From Rhodomicrobium sp963764115 (GTDB lineage: Bacteria > Pseudomonadota > Alphaproteobacteria > Rhizobiales > Rhodomicrobiaceae), in the NCBI GenBank assembly GCA_963764115.1, contig CAVXRT010000024.1, forward strand, positions 124,001 through 188,000: a DNA stretch of 64,000 nt, read 5' to 3'. The notes beneath the pieces are model-generated. The model worked only from the letters and a program-made list of their open reading frames with translations. It ran no database searches and was not told the origin of the DNA. Positions 15,113 to 22,927 of this stretch are shown here, in pieces (within the stretch, counting starts at the first letter, position 1; each line of letters begins with the position of its first letter). A program made the translations under genes and the position numbers.

Positions 15113-16201
15113 CTATTCGATAACTATCTTAGGAGCTTTTGACGTCGCCTCATTGTTTGCGAGGCCCTGCCAAATCATTTCAGCGATATTCTTGTAAACC
15201 TTCGCGTTCATCGAAGACGGATCCGCGACAACAAGGGGATGACCTGCGTCAGACGTCTCACGGATTGTCATGTGCAGCGGCAAAGCCCCGAGGAAAGGCA
15301 CGCCCAGTCGTTCAGCCTCGTGACGAGCGCCTCCATGGCTGAAAATGTCAGAACGATGCCCGCATTTCGGGCACAGGAAATAGCTCATGTTTTCAATGAT
15401 GCCAAGGACAGACACATTCACACGCTTGAACATGTTAAGACCTTTGCGCGCGTCTATGAGCGCCAGATCTTGCGGTGTCGAGACGATAACCGCGCCGGAG
15501 AGTGGTACCTGCTGAGCCATTGTAAGTTGAGCGTCGCCAGTCCCGGGCGGCATATCGACCACTAGAATATCCAACTCGCCCCAAGCAACATCCTTTAGCA
15601 TCTGGGTTAGTGCCGAGATGACCATCGGACCGCGCCAGATCATCGGCGTTTCTTCGTCCACCAGAAAGCCAATCGACATCACCTTCAAGCCGTACTTCTC
15701 GATGGGGGCGAGGACGTTGTCGTCGACGAGTTCAGGCTTGTTTCGAATGGCAAGAAGACGCGGCATGGACGGGCCGTAAATGTCGGCATCCAGTATACCC
15801 ACACGGAGCCCGTTTTGTTGAAAACCAAGCGCCAAATTGACAGCTGTGGTGGATTTGCCCACCCCGCCCTTGCCGGACGCGACTGCGATAATGTGCTTGA
15901 TACGGCCGATGCCACGGTCTGACTGCTGATCCGGGGTCTGGCCTTTGTCGTTAGCGTCTGCCGTCAACGTCGCCATCGCGTTCGCCACCCCGGGAAGAGC
16001 CTTCACCAGGGTTTCGGCAGCCTTTCGGACGGGCTCATAGACCTTGGCCTCCCGTTGGGGAACCGTGAGCGCAAAGTAGACTTTATCCTTGTTTATGACG
16101 ATTTCCGAGAGAATGCCCAAGGTTACGATATCTTGGCCGGTTGGTCCTTTGACGCTCTTCAGCGCCTGGAGAATACTGTCTTTGCTAATGGGCTCGGTCA
16201 T
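15113..16201 (-). CDS. mrp: Iron-sulfur cluster carrier protein Mrp/ApbC
   Basis: P-loop ATPase that binds and hands on Fe-S clusters, acting as a cytoplasmic dimer. The 362 residues hold an N-terminal MIP18/DUF59 domain (about 5-80) and a deviant Walker A SGKGGVGKST (109-118). The dimerising, cluster-binding CPKC pair lies in the last quarter (LCPKCGHRSDIF). The length is normal for the DUF59-containing form. It stands alone, facing the rRNA operon and divergent from mobA. Confidence 0.95.
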   Translation of the reverse strand: MTEPISKDSILQALKSVKGPTGQDIVTLGILSEIVINKDKVYFALTVPQREAKVYEPVRKAAETLVKALPGVANAMATLTADANDKGQTPDQQSDRGIGRIKHIIAVASGKGGVGKSTTAVNLALGFQQNGLRVGILDADIYGPSMPRLLAIRNKPELVDDNVLAPIEKYGLKVMSIGFLVDEETPMIWRGPMVISALTQMLKDVAWGELDILVVDMPPGTGDAQLTMAQQVPLSGAVIVSTPQDLALIDARKGLNMFKRVNVSVLGIIENMSYFLCPKCGHRSDIFSHGGARHEAERLGVPFLGALPLHMTIRETSDAGHPLVVADPSSMNAKVYKNIAEMIWQGLANNEATSKAPKIVIE

Positions 16202-16505
16202 GGAATCCGCGGGTGAGATGGTTGAGAAAGCTATGCAAACACGTGAGCTTTATCTAGTGGGTGGCGCGGCGTTGCGGAAGTCGTCAGAATGAGATTGTGC
16301 AGCCGATGAGCGGCCTGTGGTTGAGTTAGCACAGAAACTTGACGAATTGGCAATCGCCGGGAATTTGAAGGGAAGCCGATCCGTGCTGGTGCACGCGCGC
16401 GGCAACCGGTGCAGAAAAGCCGCCTACACTGTTTCTAAACCGCCAGGAGACTCCAAAAGAGATCAAACGTCGCGTCGACGCAAAGGCGCTAGGTAAGGGC
16501 AGTAA
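16202..16505. promoter_or_regulatory. Divergent intergenic region mrp/mobA
   Basis: About 300 bases that must hold the promoters of mrp (-) and mobA (+). I see no RNA gene or clear sigma-70 boxes. AAGGGCAGTA precedes the mobA start. Confidence 0.4.
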
Positions 16506-17120
16506 GTGAAGACGGTAGCAGGCGTTATCCTTGCGGGTGGACTCTCTCGCCGGATGGGCGGCGACGACAAGGCGTTGCGCGCGCTCAATGGCAAGCACCT
16601 GATCGGCCACGTTATCGCGCGCCTCCGCGGGCAGGCAGCCCCGGTTGCGATCAACGCCAATGGCGACGCGTCCCGCTTTTCCGCTTTCGAACTGCCGGTA
16701 ATCCCGGACGCAACATCGGAGTTTGCCGGGCCGCTGGCTGGGGTGCTGGCGGGCATGCGTTGGGCGGCCAAGGCAGCGCCGGAAGCGCGCGTCATAGTGA
16801 CAGCGGCCTGTGACTGTCCTTTCTTCCCCCTTGATTTGGTGCAAAAATTGCTCGCCGCGAATGGGCTCTACCCCTGCATTACGCTCGCGGCCTTCGGGGG
16901 AAAAGCTCATCCAGTCTTCGGGCTTTGGCCAGTCGCGCTTGCCGATGATTTGGCCTTGTCCTTGGCAAAGGGGACGCGGAAAGTGCTGCATTGGACGGAG
17001 CGCCACCCGAACACCATCGTGGATTTCGCCTTCGCGGATTTTGGCGGGAAGGCCGTCGATCCATTTTTCAACGTCAATACGCCGGAGGAATTGGCAGAGG
17101 CGGCACGATTGCTGGAATGA
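16506..17120 (+). CDS. mobA: Molybdenum cofactor guanylyltransferase MobA
   Basis: Joins GMP from GTP to Mo-molybdopterin to give the bis-MGD precursor used by DMSO-reductase-family enzymes. It is 204 residues with the nucleotidyltransferase signature LAGGLSRRMGGDDKAL at the N-terminus, the metal-binding region TAACDCPFF and the C-terminal PFFNVNTPEEL. The start codon is GTG, with AAGGGCAGTA a few bases before it. Its stop codon overlaps an ATG that opens a decayed mobB, the usual partner gene. Confidence 0.95.
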   Translation: MKTVAGVILAGGLSRRMGGDDKALRALNGKHLIGHVIARLRGQAAPVAINANGDASRFSAFELPVIPDATSEFAGPLAGVLAGMRWAAKAAPEARVIVTAACDCPFFPLDLVQKLLAANGLYPCITLAAFGGKAHPVFGLWPVALADDLALSLAKGTRKVLHWTERHPNTIVDFAFADFGGKAVDPFFNVNTPEELAEAARLLE

Positions 17121-17554
17121 GCGCCATGACGGTTCCATTTTTTGGAGTCGTTGGCTCGAAGAATAACGGGACATGCTCATGGCGAAGCTGTCACCGCTTT
17201 AGTCGCCGAGGCCCAAACGTCGCGGCAGTGAAGCAAGCTCAACACGATTCGTTACGGTACAGGGAGCGGGGGCGCACGCTTTCTCCAGGACGCGCTTCGC
17301 GTGTTGCGGAGCTCCGCGCAGCGGCCTTTAAAAGGGGCATCCGAAGCTCATGGTGCGTCGCCTCGATGCACGGAATCAGACACTGCTCGCGCCCGCGACC
17401 CATCTATTCTCAAGCCGATTTCGACAGTGAGCCGCCCGCCTAGCTTTGGAGTGGGCGATTGGAGACCGTCGCTTTCTCGACTGCACCCTCCGGCAGCGCT
17501 CCGATGAAGTCTTGAATCGAAGCCGCTGCCGAGGATTTCTTGGGAAAATTATAA
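17117..17554 (+). pseudogene. mobB: Decayed mobB (MGD biosynthesis adapter) remnant
   Basis: The ATG at 17117 overlaps the mobA stop and starts VPFFGVVGSKNNGT, which matches the MobB P-loop region (VVGWKNSGKTT) but has lost the lysine of the Walker motif. After a frame change the piece VKQAQHDS (about 17227-17250) matches the family VKHAHHD motif. In another frame IEAAAEDFLGKL ends at 17554 like a MobB C-terminus. Several frameshifts and stops lie between. MobB is an accessory GTP-binding partner of MobA and is not essential for cofactor synthesis elsewhere. I matched these motifs from memory, so the call is likely but not proved. Confidence 0.6.
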
Positions 17555-17689
17555 AGTCAGCAGGAGTTGCAGGCGCGAGGGCCTTGTTGTGCCAGCCCGC
17601 GGATCTCTCTCGCACACGGGAGGCGTAACCCTATTGCGTCGCTTTGCCAATTCTTGCGCCTTCATCTTTCCAAAGGCCGCCGAACGAAC

Positions 17690-17695
17690 TATATT
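17690..17695 (+). promoter_or_regulatory. -10 box of the ssrA promoter
   Basis: TATATT at 17690-17695, with a weak TTTCCA 17 bases upstream (17667-17672). It predicts a transcript start near 17702. That would make the tmRNA acceptor piece about 80 bases long, a sensible size for the two-piece form. Confidence 0.5.
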
Positions 17696-17701
17696 AGGGA
17701 T

Positions 17702-18040
17702 GCTGGTTCGCCAGCTATGGCGATAAATGGATATCGTAATAAGCCTATCGGACCCGGGGGCGGTACCCGGCGCCTCCACCACAAGCTGCTCTTCCTAGCA
17801 GAAACCAATCAGAGCAGCTTCTGATGGGGGCGAAATAGGATCGACGAGGGTGTAAAGGGTAAGCTTTCGCTCGGCATGGTTCCGCCGCATCGGGCCACTT
17901 TAATAGTTGCAAACGACAACTATGCTCCGGTTGCTCTCGCTGCGTAATGCGGCGCGACACTGGGAATCTAAAGTCCTAACGGCGTAGCTGCTGCTAGGCG
18001 CGGCTGGCGGCGCCGGGCAACAGAAGCCCGCCATTTTTTT
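17702..18040 (+). ncRNA. ssrA: Permuted two-piece tmRNA (alpha-type ssrA)
   Basis: Rescues stalled ribosomes by adding a degradation tag. The gene is circularly permuted as in alphaproteobacteria. An acceptor piece ending CGCCTCC-A-CCA (17771-17781) comes first. It is followed by a 44-base spacer and then the coding piece, which starts GGGGGCG (17826-17832). These two ends pair over 7 bases to make the acceptor stem. In the precursor the helix is extended by AAGCTGCT (17783-17790) with AGCAGCTT (17813-17820), and the spacer between should be cut out. The tag frame at 17909-17947 encodes ANDNYAPVALAA and a TAA stop. The last part folds into a hairpin with a T7 tail. The T loop (GGCGGTA at 17759-17765) is not the usual TTCRANY. 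The 5' end is inferred from the promoter. Confidence 0.95.
18005..18040 (+). terminator. Terminator of ssrA
   Basis: A GC-rich hairpin (CGGGC-aacagaa-GCCCG, or alternatively TGGCGG with CCGCCA), followed by seven T residues at 18034-18040. Confidence 0.75.
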
Positions 18041-18064
18041 GCACGGTCTTGGCGTGAACCTGAA

Positions 18065-18625
18065 ATGCCTGAAGATCTGATCCGGTACGAGGCTCTCGTC
18101 CTAGACGCCCTGCGCGGCGTCGTGCGCTCCGTTTTGCAGCGCGTGCTCAAGCGCGGCGTTCCCGGTGACCACCATTTTTTTATCACCTTTGATACACGAG
18201 CCCCTGGCGTTGGTCTTTCGAAGCGTTTGAAAGATCAGTATCCCCAGGAAATGACGATTGTCCTCCAGCATCAGTTCTGGGACTTGGCGGTGACGGAGGA
18301 CCGGTTTGAGGTTCGTCTCTCTTTCAACAACATACCAGAACGGCTTGTGATCCCATTTGGCGCGGTCCGCATTTTCCAGGATCCTAGCGTGCACTTCGCG
18401 CTGGCTTTGCGCTCCCCCGAGGCAGAGGCGGGTGAGAAGTCGAGCGAAGAGACGCCGCTATTGCCCGCGCCCGAATCAGGGGGTTCGCGAGCGGTTCCCA
18501 CTCAGGATGAGAGCCATCCTGATGGGGGGATCGCTGCTTCGGCGCTTCCCGAGGCCAACCACGACCCGCAGGCGGAACGTCATACTGCCGAGGTCGTTAG
18601 TCTCGATAAGTTTCGCAAGAAGTAA
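18065..18625 (+). CDS. sspB: ClpXP adaptor SspB (alpha type)
   Basis: Tethers tmRNA-tagged proteins to the ClpXP protease. The 186 residues comprise an N-terminal globular domain (about 1-115, with HHFFITFDTRAPGV, LQHQFWDLAV and RLVIPFGAV, all family landmarks). A flexible acidic linker follows, then a C-terminal ClpX-binding tail ending VVSLDKFRKK. The length and the VSLDKFRKK tail fit SspB-alpha, as in Caulobacter. The gene starts 25 bases after the ssrA terminator. The tag RNA and its adaptor are therefore neighbours here, which supports both calls. Confidence 0.93.
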   Translation: MPEDLIRYEALVLDALRGVVRSVLQRVLKRGVPGDHHFFITFDTRAPGVGLSKRLKDQYPQEMTIVLQHQFWDLAVTEDRFEVRLSFNNIPERLVIPFGAVRIFQDPSVHFALALRSPEAEAGEKSSEETPLLPAPESGGSRAVPTQDESHPDGGIAASALPEANHDPQAERHTAEVVSLDKFRKK

Positions 18626-18904
18626 ATCGCGCTGAAGTTGTATCGTTTATTCCCCTGCGCCTGCATTTTAATTCGGCAGTTATAAAATCGTGTCATCATA
18701 GCAACATAGGCGGCGTAAAGCGGCAATACCACGGCAGTTTGGGGGCTGACGCGACTGCTCCTCTTCGCTATCTTTACTCCGAACCGCAAGCTGTGGCTGT
18801 AAGCGCATTCCGGCGAGGGAATGTGCATGCGGGCGCGATGCCGAAGGGTGGGCTGGGGGCTCACCGGGTGATTAATATACTGTCGAGCCATTGGAGGGGA
18901 TTAA

Positions 18905-19490
18905 ATGTCACGCCTTATGAAGCAAATTGCGATTGCCAGCCTCGCTCTGACAATTGCGGCGCCTGCTGCAAATGCGAATTTGCTCGATAGTTTCTTTGGC
19001 GGCCTTTTTGGTGGTGGTATGAGTGGGCCGTCCGGCCGGCACCAGGTAAGGCTGCACGGCAATTTCAATCCGGGCGATATTGTCGTGAGCTTCGGCGACC
19101 GCCGACTCTACTACATCGAGTTCGAAGGCCTCGGCCATCAGCTATGCCATTGCGATTCCCAAGGCGGAGGCGCGATGGTCGGGCGTGAGCTATGTCAGCG
19201 AGAAGCGCGAGAACCCTGTTTGGACGCCGACGGCTGATATGCGCCGTGAGAACCCGACGCTGCCCAACTATGTCGCGGGCGGCGATCCGCGCAATCCGCT
19301 AGGCAACCGCGCCCTTTATCTTGGCGACTCCATGTATCGCATTCATGGAACAGACGCGCCCTGGCTCATAGGGCAGCAGGTCTCTCACGGCTGCATTCGC
19401 ATGTTTAACGAAGACGTCGCCGATCTCTACCGGCGTGCGAAAGTCGGCGCGAAAGTCGTCGTGACCTGGAATCACATGAACACGATTTGA
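18905..19490 (+). pseudogene. YkuD L,D-transpeptidase gene, frameshifted
   Basis: The first frame (18905 to about 19132) encodes a signal peptide (MSRLMKQIAIASLALTIAAP) and the start of a YkuD domain (GDIVVSFGDRRLYYIEFEGL). The next frame continues the same domain (AISYAIAIPKAEARWSG, then SYVSEKRENPVWTP) to 19490. It includes the catalytic YRIHGTDAPW and SHGCIRM motifs. One extra G near 19133 separates the halves. Without it the protein would be about 195 residues, normal for periplasmic enzymes that make 3-3 peptidoglycan cross-links or attach proteins. The break may be real or a sequencing error. The ribosome-binding site GGAGGGG is strong. Confidence 0.85.
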
Positions 19491-19514
19491 CCGTGGAATA
19501 TGAAAGCTCAATTT

Positions 19515-19540
19515 AAAGGGCCGGGCAACCGGCCCTTTTT
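19515..19540 (+). terminator. Rho-independent terminator after the YkuD gene
   Basis: AAAGGGCCGG-gcaa-CCGGCCCTTTTT lies 25 bases after the YkuD stop codon. The rest of the gap to 19955 (about 400 bases) shows no gene I can support. Confidence 0.85.
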
Positions 19541-19955
19541 GTTGATCGCAGGCAGGTATCTCGAATGCAAAGATGACCCGCCAGATGATTTAACAAGATA
19601 CGCTACCAGAACTTGGGAACGCAAAAAATCGTCATTGCCTGTGGACAGTTTAGACTTCCCAAACCATGGTGAGGCAAGATGTTGAACCCGTCATGGTTGT
19701 GGAGCGCGACATTTGGGCCTGAGAAATGCAACCAAAATGCACTTTTGATACAGTACGAACACAGTTGAGCGTTAGCATCGCCATGGTGATGCCTTGCTTA
19801 TGTTCATCGCTGGACATGTGCTGCAAAAAAATGCGATCTGATGTCTGGAATATCGGCCATCCTCGGAACGGTGAAGGTGAGCTGCTTGTTGGGTAACAGG
19901 CGACTAATGAGTCTGCGTGGAAATACAACCACGTGTTTGACACGAGGTGACTAAA

Positions 19956-20912
19956 ATGCAAAAACTCGCTCGTGGTGCTGGTAGCATGCAGGTTGTGCTT
20001 GCTCAACCTCGTGGATTCTGCGCCGGAGTGGTCCGCGCAATTTCGATAGTTGAACGTGCAATCGAAAAATACGATGCCCCTGTCTTCGTGCGGCATGAAA
20101 TCGTGCATAACAAGCATGTCGTGGAAGACTTAAAAGCAAAAGGGGCTCGGTTCGTCGACGAGGTCGACGAGATTCCTGTAGGAGCCGTCACGATTTTCAG
20201 CGCCCATGGCGTCGCAAGGTCGGTCGAAAACTCAGCGGAGACACGGGCTCTTCCCGTTATCGATGCGACCTGCCCGCTTGTCACGAAAGTGCATCTGCAG
20301 GGCAAACGCTATGTGAGCCAAGGTCGTACCGTGATCCTCGTCGGGCACGCAGGGCATCCCGAGGTGGAGGGAACGATGGGACAAATCCCAGGCCCGGTCC
20401 ATCTGGTGCAAACGGAAGATGATATTGCCGATCTGCCGATCCCGGTCGATGCTCCGGTTGCGTATGTGACACAGACGACGCTCAGCATCGACGACACACG
20501 CGGCATTATCGAAGCGATTAAGCGCCGTTTTTCCAATGTAGTTGGACCAGAGACAAACGATATCTGCTATGCGACGCAAAATCGTCAAACGGCGGTCCGA
20601 GAGCTGACTAAGATAGCGGATGTCATCCTCGTTGTCGGTGCGAAGAACAGCTCGAACTCGAACAGGCTGCGCGAAATTGGTGAGGAAGCCGGCGTCCCGA
20701 GCTACCTGCTGGCCGATGGAAGCGAACTCCGGCCGGAGTGGGTGAAGGGCGCTCACATCATTGGCTTAACCGCGGGGGCTTCCGCTCCTGAAGCCATGGT
20801 TCAGGATCTGATCGCAAGTCTTCGGCTTCTCGGCCCAGTCGACGTTACAAGCTTGCCAGGGGTCGAGGAAAATGTTGAATTCCGTCTCCCGGTAGAGCTT
20901 CACGCCTTCTAA
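19956..20912 (+). CDS. ispH: 4-hydroxy-3-methylbut-2-enyl diphosphate reductase IspH
   Basis: Last step of the MEP pathway: an Fe-S enzyme that turns HMBPP into IPP and DMAPP, the building blocks of squalene and quinones. It is 318 residues. The three cluster cysteines are in RGFCAGV, DATCPLV and NDICYAT, with the conserved HEIVHN and SAHGV motifs. The ATG at 19956 follows GAGGTGA. An in-frame GTG at 19947 lies inside that site and is less likely. It is followed on the same strand by hpnH, 96 bases on. This genome places isoprenoid supply next to the hopanoid genes, as other hopanoid producers do. Confidence 0.95.
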   Translation: MQKLARGAGSMQVVLAQPRGFCAGVVRAISIVERAIEKYDAPVFVRHEIVHNKHVVEDLKAKGARFVDEVDEIPVGAVTIFSAHGVARSVENSAETRALPVIDATCPLVTKVHLQGKRYVSQGRTVILVGHAGHPEVEGTMGQIPGPVHLVQTEDDIADLPIPVDAPVAYVTQTTLSIDDTRGIIEAIKRRFSNVVGPETNDICYATQNRQTAVRELTKIADVILVVGAKNSSNSNRLREIGEEAGVPSYLLADGSELRPEWVKGAHIIGLTAGASAPEAMVQDLIASLRLLGPVDVTSLPGVEENVEFRLPVELHAF

Positions 20913-21008
20913 CCTCGAGGGGAACGCCCTTAGTTCCACTGGATTGTCCTGTCAAAGTCACCTACAACGCGCGTTCGCGCGGCTTTTTTTGAATTGGAGC
21001 AGTTTGCT

Positions 21009-22151
21009 ATGGTCTTACCGTTTTTCCAGGAAAGACGGATCGGCGCCTATCTTCTCAAGCAGAAGATGAAGGGCCAGAAACGTTATCCCTTGGTGCTGAT
21101 GCTGGAGCCGCTGTTCCGATGCAATCTGTCGTGCGCGGGATGCGGCAAGATCGACTATCCCGACCCTATCCTAAATCGCCGCCTGACCGTGAAGGAATGT
21201 CTGGATGCTGCGGAGGAATGCGGCGCTCCGATGGTGGCGATCCCGGGCGGCGAGCCTCTGATCCATAAAGAGATCGGGGAGATCGTCGTCGGGCTGGTGG
21301 CGCAAAAGCGCTTCGTGTCGCTGTGCACGAACGCGCTCCTGCTCGAGAAGAAGCTTCATCTGTTTGAGCCTTCGCCATACCTTTTCTTCTCGGTTCACCT
21401 CGATGGCCTTCGGGATCATCACGACAAGTCGGTGTGCCAGCCGGGCACTTTCGACCGGGCGTTCTCGGCCATCAGGATTGCGAAGGCGAAAGGCTTTGAA
21501 GTCAACGTCAACACCACGGTTTTCGATGATTATAGGGCCGAGGACCTCGCGTTCTTCCTCGATTTTTGCAAGGATCTTGGCGTCGGCGTCTCGATTTCCC
21601 CCGGCTATGCCTACGAGCGCGCGCCCGATCAGGAGCACTTTCTCAATCGCCGTAAAACGAAGGAGTTGTTCCGCAAGGTCTTCGCCCTTGGCAAGGGAAA
21701 GCGCTGGACATTTTCGCACTCACCGCTGTTTTTGGACTTTCTGGCGGGTAACCAACAGTTCTTATGCTCGCCTTGGGGCATGCCGACCCGCAATATATTT
21801 GGCTGGCAGAAGCCCTGCTATCTGATCGGTGAAGGCTACGCCCAATCCTTTTCTGAACTGATGGAAACGACGGATTGGGATGGCTATGGCACGGGGCGCT
21901 ATGAGAAATGCGCCAACTGCATGGCGCATTGCGGCTATGAGCCGACTGCTGCGCATGCCGCCATTTCAAACCCACTCAAAATGATGGCGCTAATGTTGCG
22001 GGGTATCCGCACGGAAGGCCCGATGGCTCCGGAAATTCCCCTCGAGAACCAGCGGCGCGCGAGCTACCTGCACTCACTCCACGTGGAGCGGGAGATCGAG
22101 CGGGTCAAGAAGACTGAAGAACGGCCCGAGCGCCTGACGGCAGCGGAATAG
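21009..22151 (+). CDS. hpnH: Hopanoid side-chain radical SAM enzyme HpnH
   Basis: Adds an adenosyl group to the hopene side chain (giving adenosylhopane), the entry to C35 hopanoids. It is a 380-residue cytoplasmic radical SAM protein with the cluster motif C38-x3-C42-x2-C45 (CNLSCAGC), GGEPL, and a C-terminal cysteine-rich region (CANCMAHCGYEP) typical of HpnH. The ATG at 21009 follows TTGGAG. An in-frame TTG at 20994 is less likely. Its last 78 bases overlap, on the opposite strand, the 3' end of hpnG, which encodes the next enzyme in the same pathway. Confidence 0.95.
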   Translation: MVLPFFQERRIGAYLLKQKMKGQKRYPLVLMLEPLFRCNLSCAGCGKIDYPDPILNRRLTVKECLDAAEECGAPMVAIPGGEPLIHKEIGEIVVGLVAQKRFVSLCTNALLLEKKLHLFEPSPYLFFSVHLDGLRDHHDKSVCQPGTFDRAFSAIRIAKAKGFEVNVNTTVFDDYRAEDLAFFLDFCKDLGVGVSISPGYAYERAPDQEHFLNRRKTKELFRKVFALGKGKRWTFSHSPLFLDFLAGNQQFLCSPWGMPTRNIFGWQKPCYLIGEGYAQSFSELMETTDWDGYGTGRYEKCANCMAHCGYEPTAAHAAISNPLKMMALMLRGIRTEGPMAPEIPLENQRRASYLHSLHVEREIERVKKTEERPERLTAAE

Positions 22152-22784
22152 GGATCTATTCGCCCTGCGGGCGTCGTCGGCCAGGCGAATGATTTCACTG
22201 ACATCGCCAGGCCTGCGCATGAGGGAGCGAATCACGGCGAGTGCGTCCGTCGTGCCGTTCTCTCGCGCACCGACCGTGGCGCTGACCGGTATTGAGCGGT
22301 GAGCGGGATCGATGACCACTCTCAGGACTGCGAAAGGCAGGCCATGATACTGTGCGGCTTCGGCTGCCGCGCCGGATTCCATATCGACGGCAGCGGCGCC
22401 GGTCCCCTTCCAGAGCGATTCTTTCTCTAGCACCGTCATGACTGTGGCATCGGCGGCAAAGACGGGCAGGCCGGAAACAGCATGCTTGATGGCGTTTTGC
22501 AGCGAGCGAGACCAACGCAGGTCGGTGAGGAAACGCGCCCTCGCTGTGACAACGGAATTTGCGATAACAACATCACCCGGCTTCAATGATGGCGAAAGGC
22601 CGCCCGCAACGCCGAAACTGATGATTCCCCTCGCGCCTGCGCGGGCCAGATCATGCAGCTTGCGAATGTAGGCTTCGCGTTTTTGCCCATAAACCGCTCG
22701 AATTCCTGCACCCTTAGCAATACGTGCCTCGAAGGCCATGCCTGCGGCTACAATCACGGGAGCATCGTCGAAAAGCATCTTCAT
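22074..22784 (-). CDS. hpnG: Hopanoid-associated phosphorylase HpnG
   Basis: Nucleoside-phosphorylase-like enzyme that removes adenine from adenosylhopane, giving a ribosyl-type hopanoid that leads to bacteriohopanetetrol. The 236 residues show the family fold, with GIISFGVAGGLSP, the catalytic-region VDMESGAAAEAA and FAVLRVVIDPA. The ATG at 22784 has GGCGGA before it. A TTG at 22817 is in frame but weaker. It is the last gene of the minus-strand hopanoid run, about 140 bases after shc, and its tail runs antisense into hpnH. Confidence 0.93.
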   Translation of the reverse strand: MKMLFDDAPVIVAAGMAFEARIAKGAGIRAVYGQKREAYIRKLHDLARAGARGIISFGVAGGLSPSLKPGDVVIANSVVTARARFLTDLRWSRSLQNAIKHAVSGLPVFAADATVMTVLEKESLWKGTGAAAVDMESGAAAEAAQYHGLPFAVLRVVIDPAHRSIPVSATVGARENGTTDALAVIRSLMRRPGDVSEIIRLADDARRANRSLFRCRQALGPFFSLLDPLDLPLHVE

Positions 22785-22927
22785 AGGAGTCAGTCCGCCG
22801 GTAAGTTTTGGGCGCAACGAAGACCGTCGCCCAACGAAGGCGTATACAAAAACTCCAGCTCAAGAACAAGTAAGCTTAACCCAAGGTTAAGTTCTTATCG
22901 CGAAGCGTGACGCATAAGGCACAAAAG

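Noticed and set aside
17446..17628. 60-residue open frame after mobA
   Set aside because: It overlaps the mobB remnant and has no ribosome-binding site or domain.
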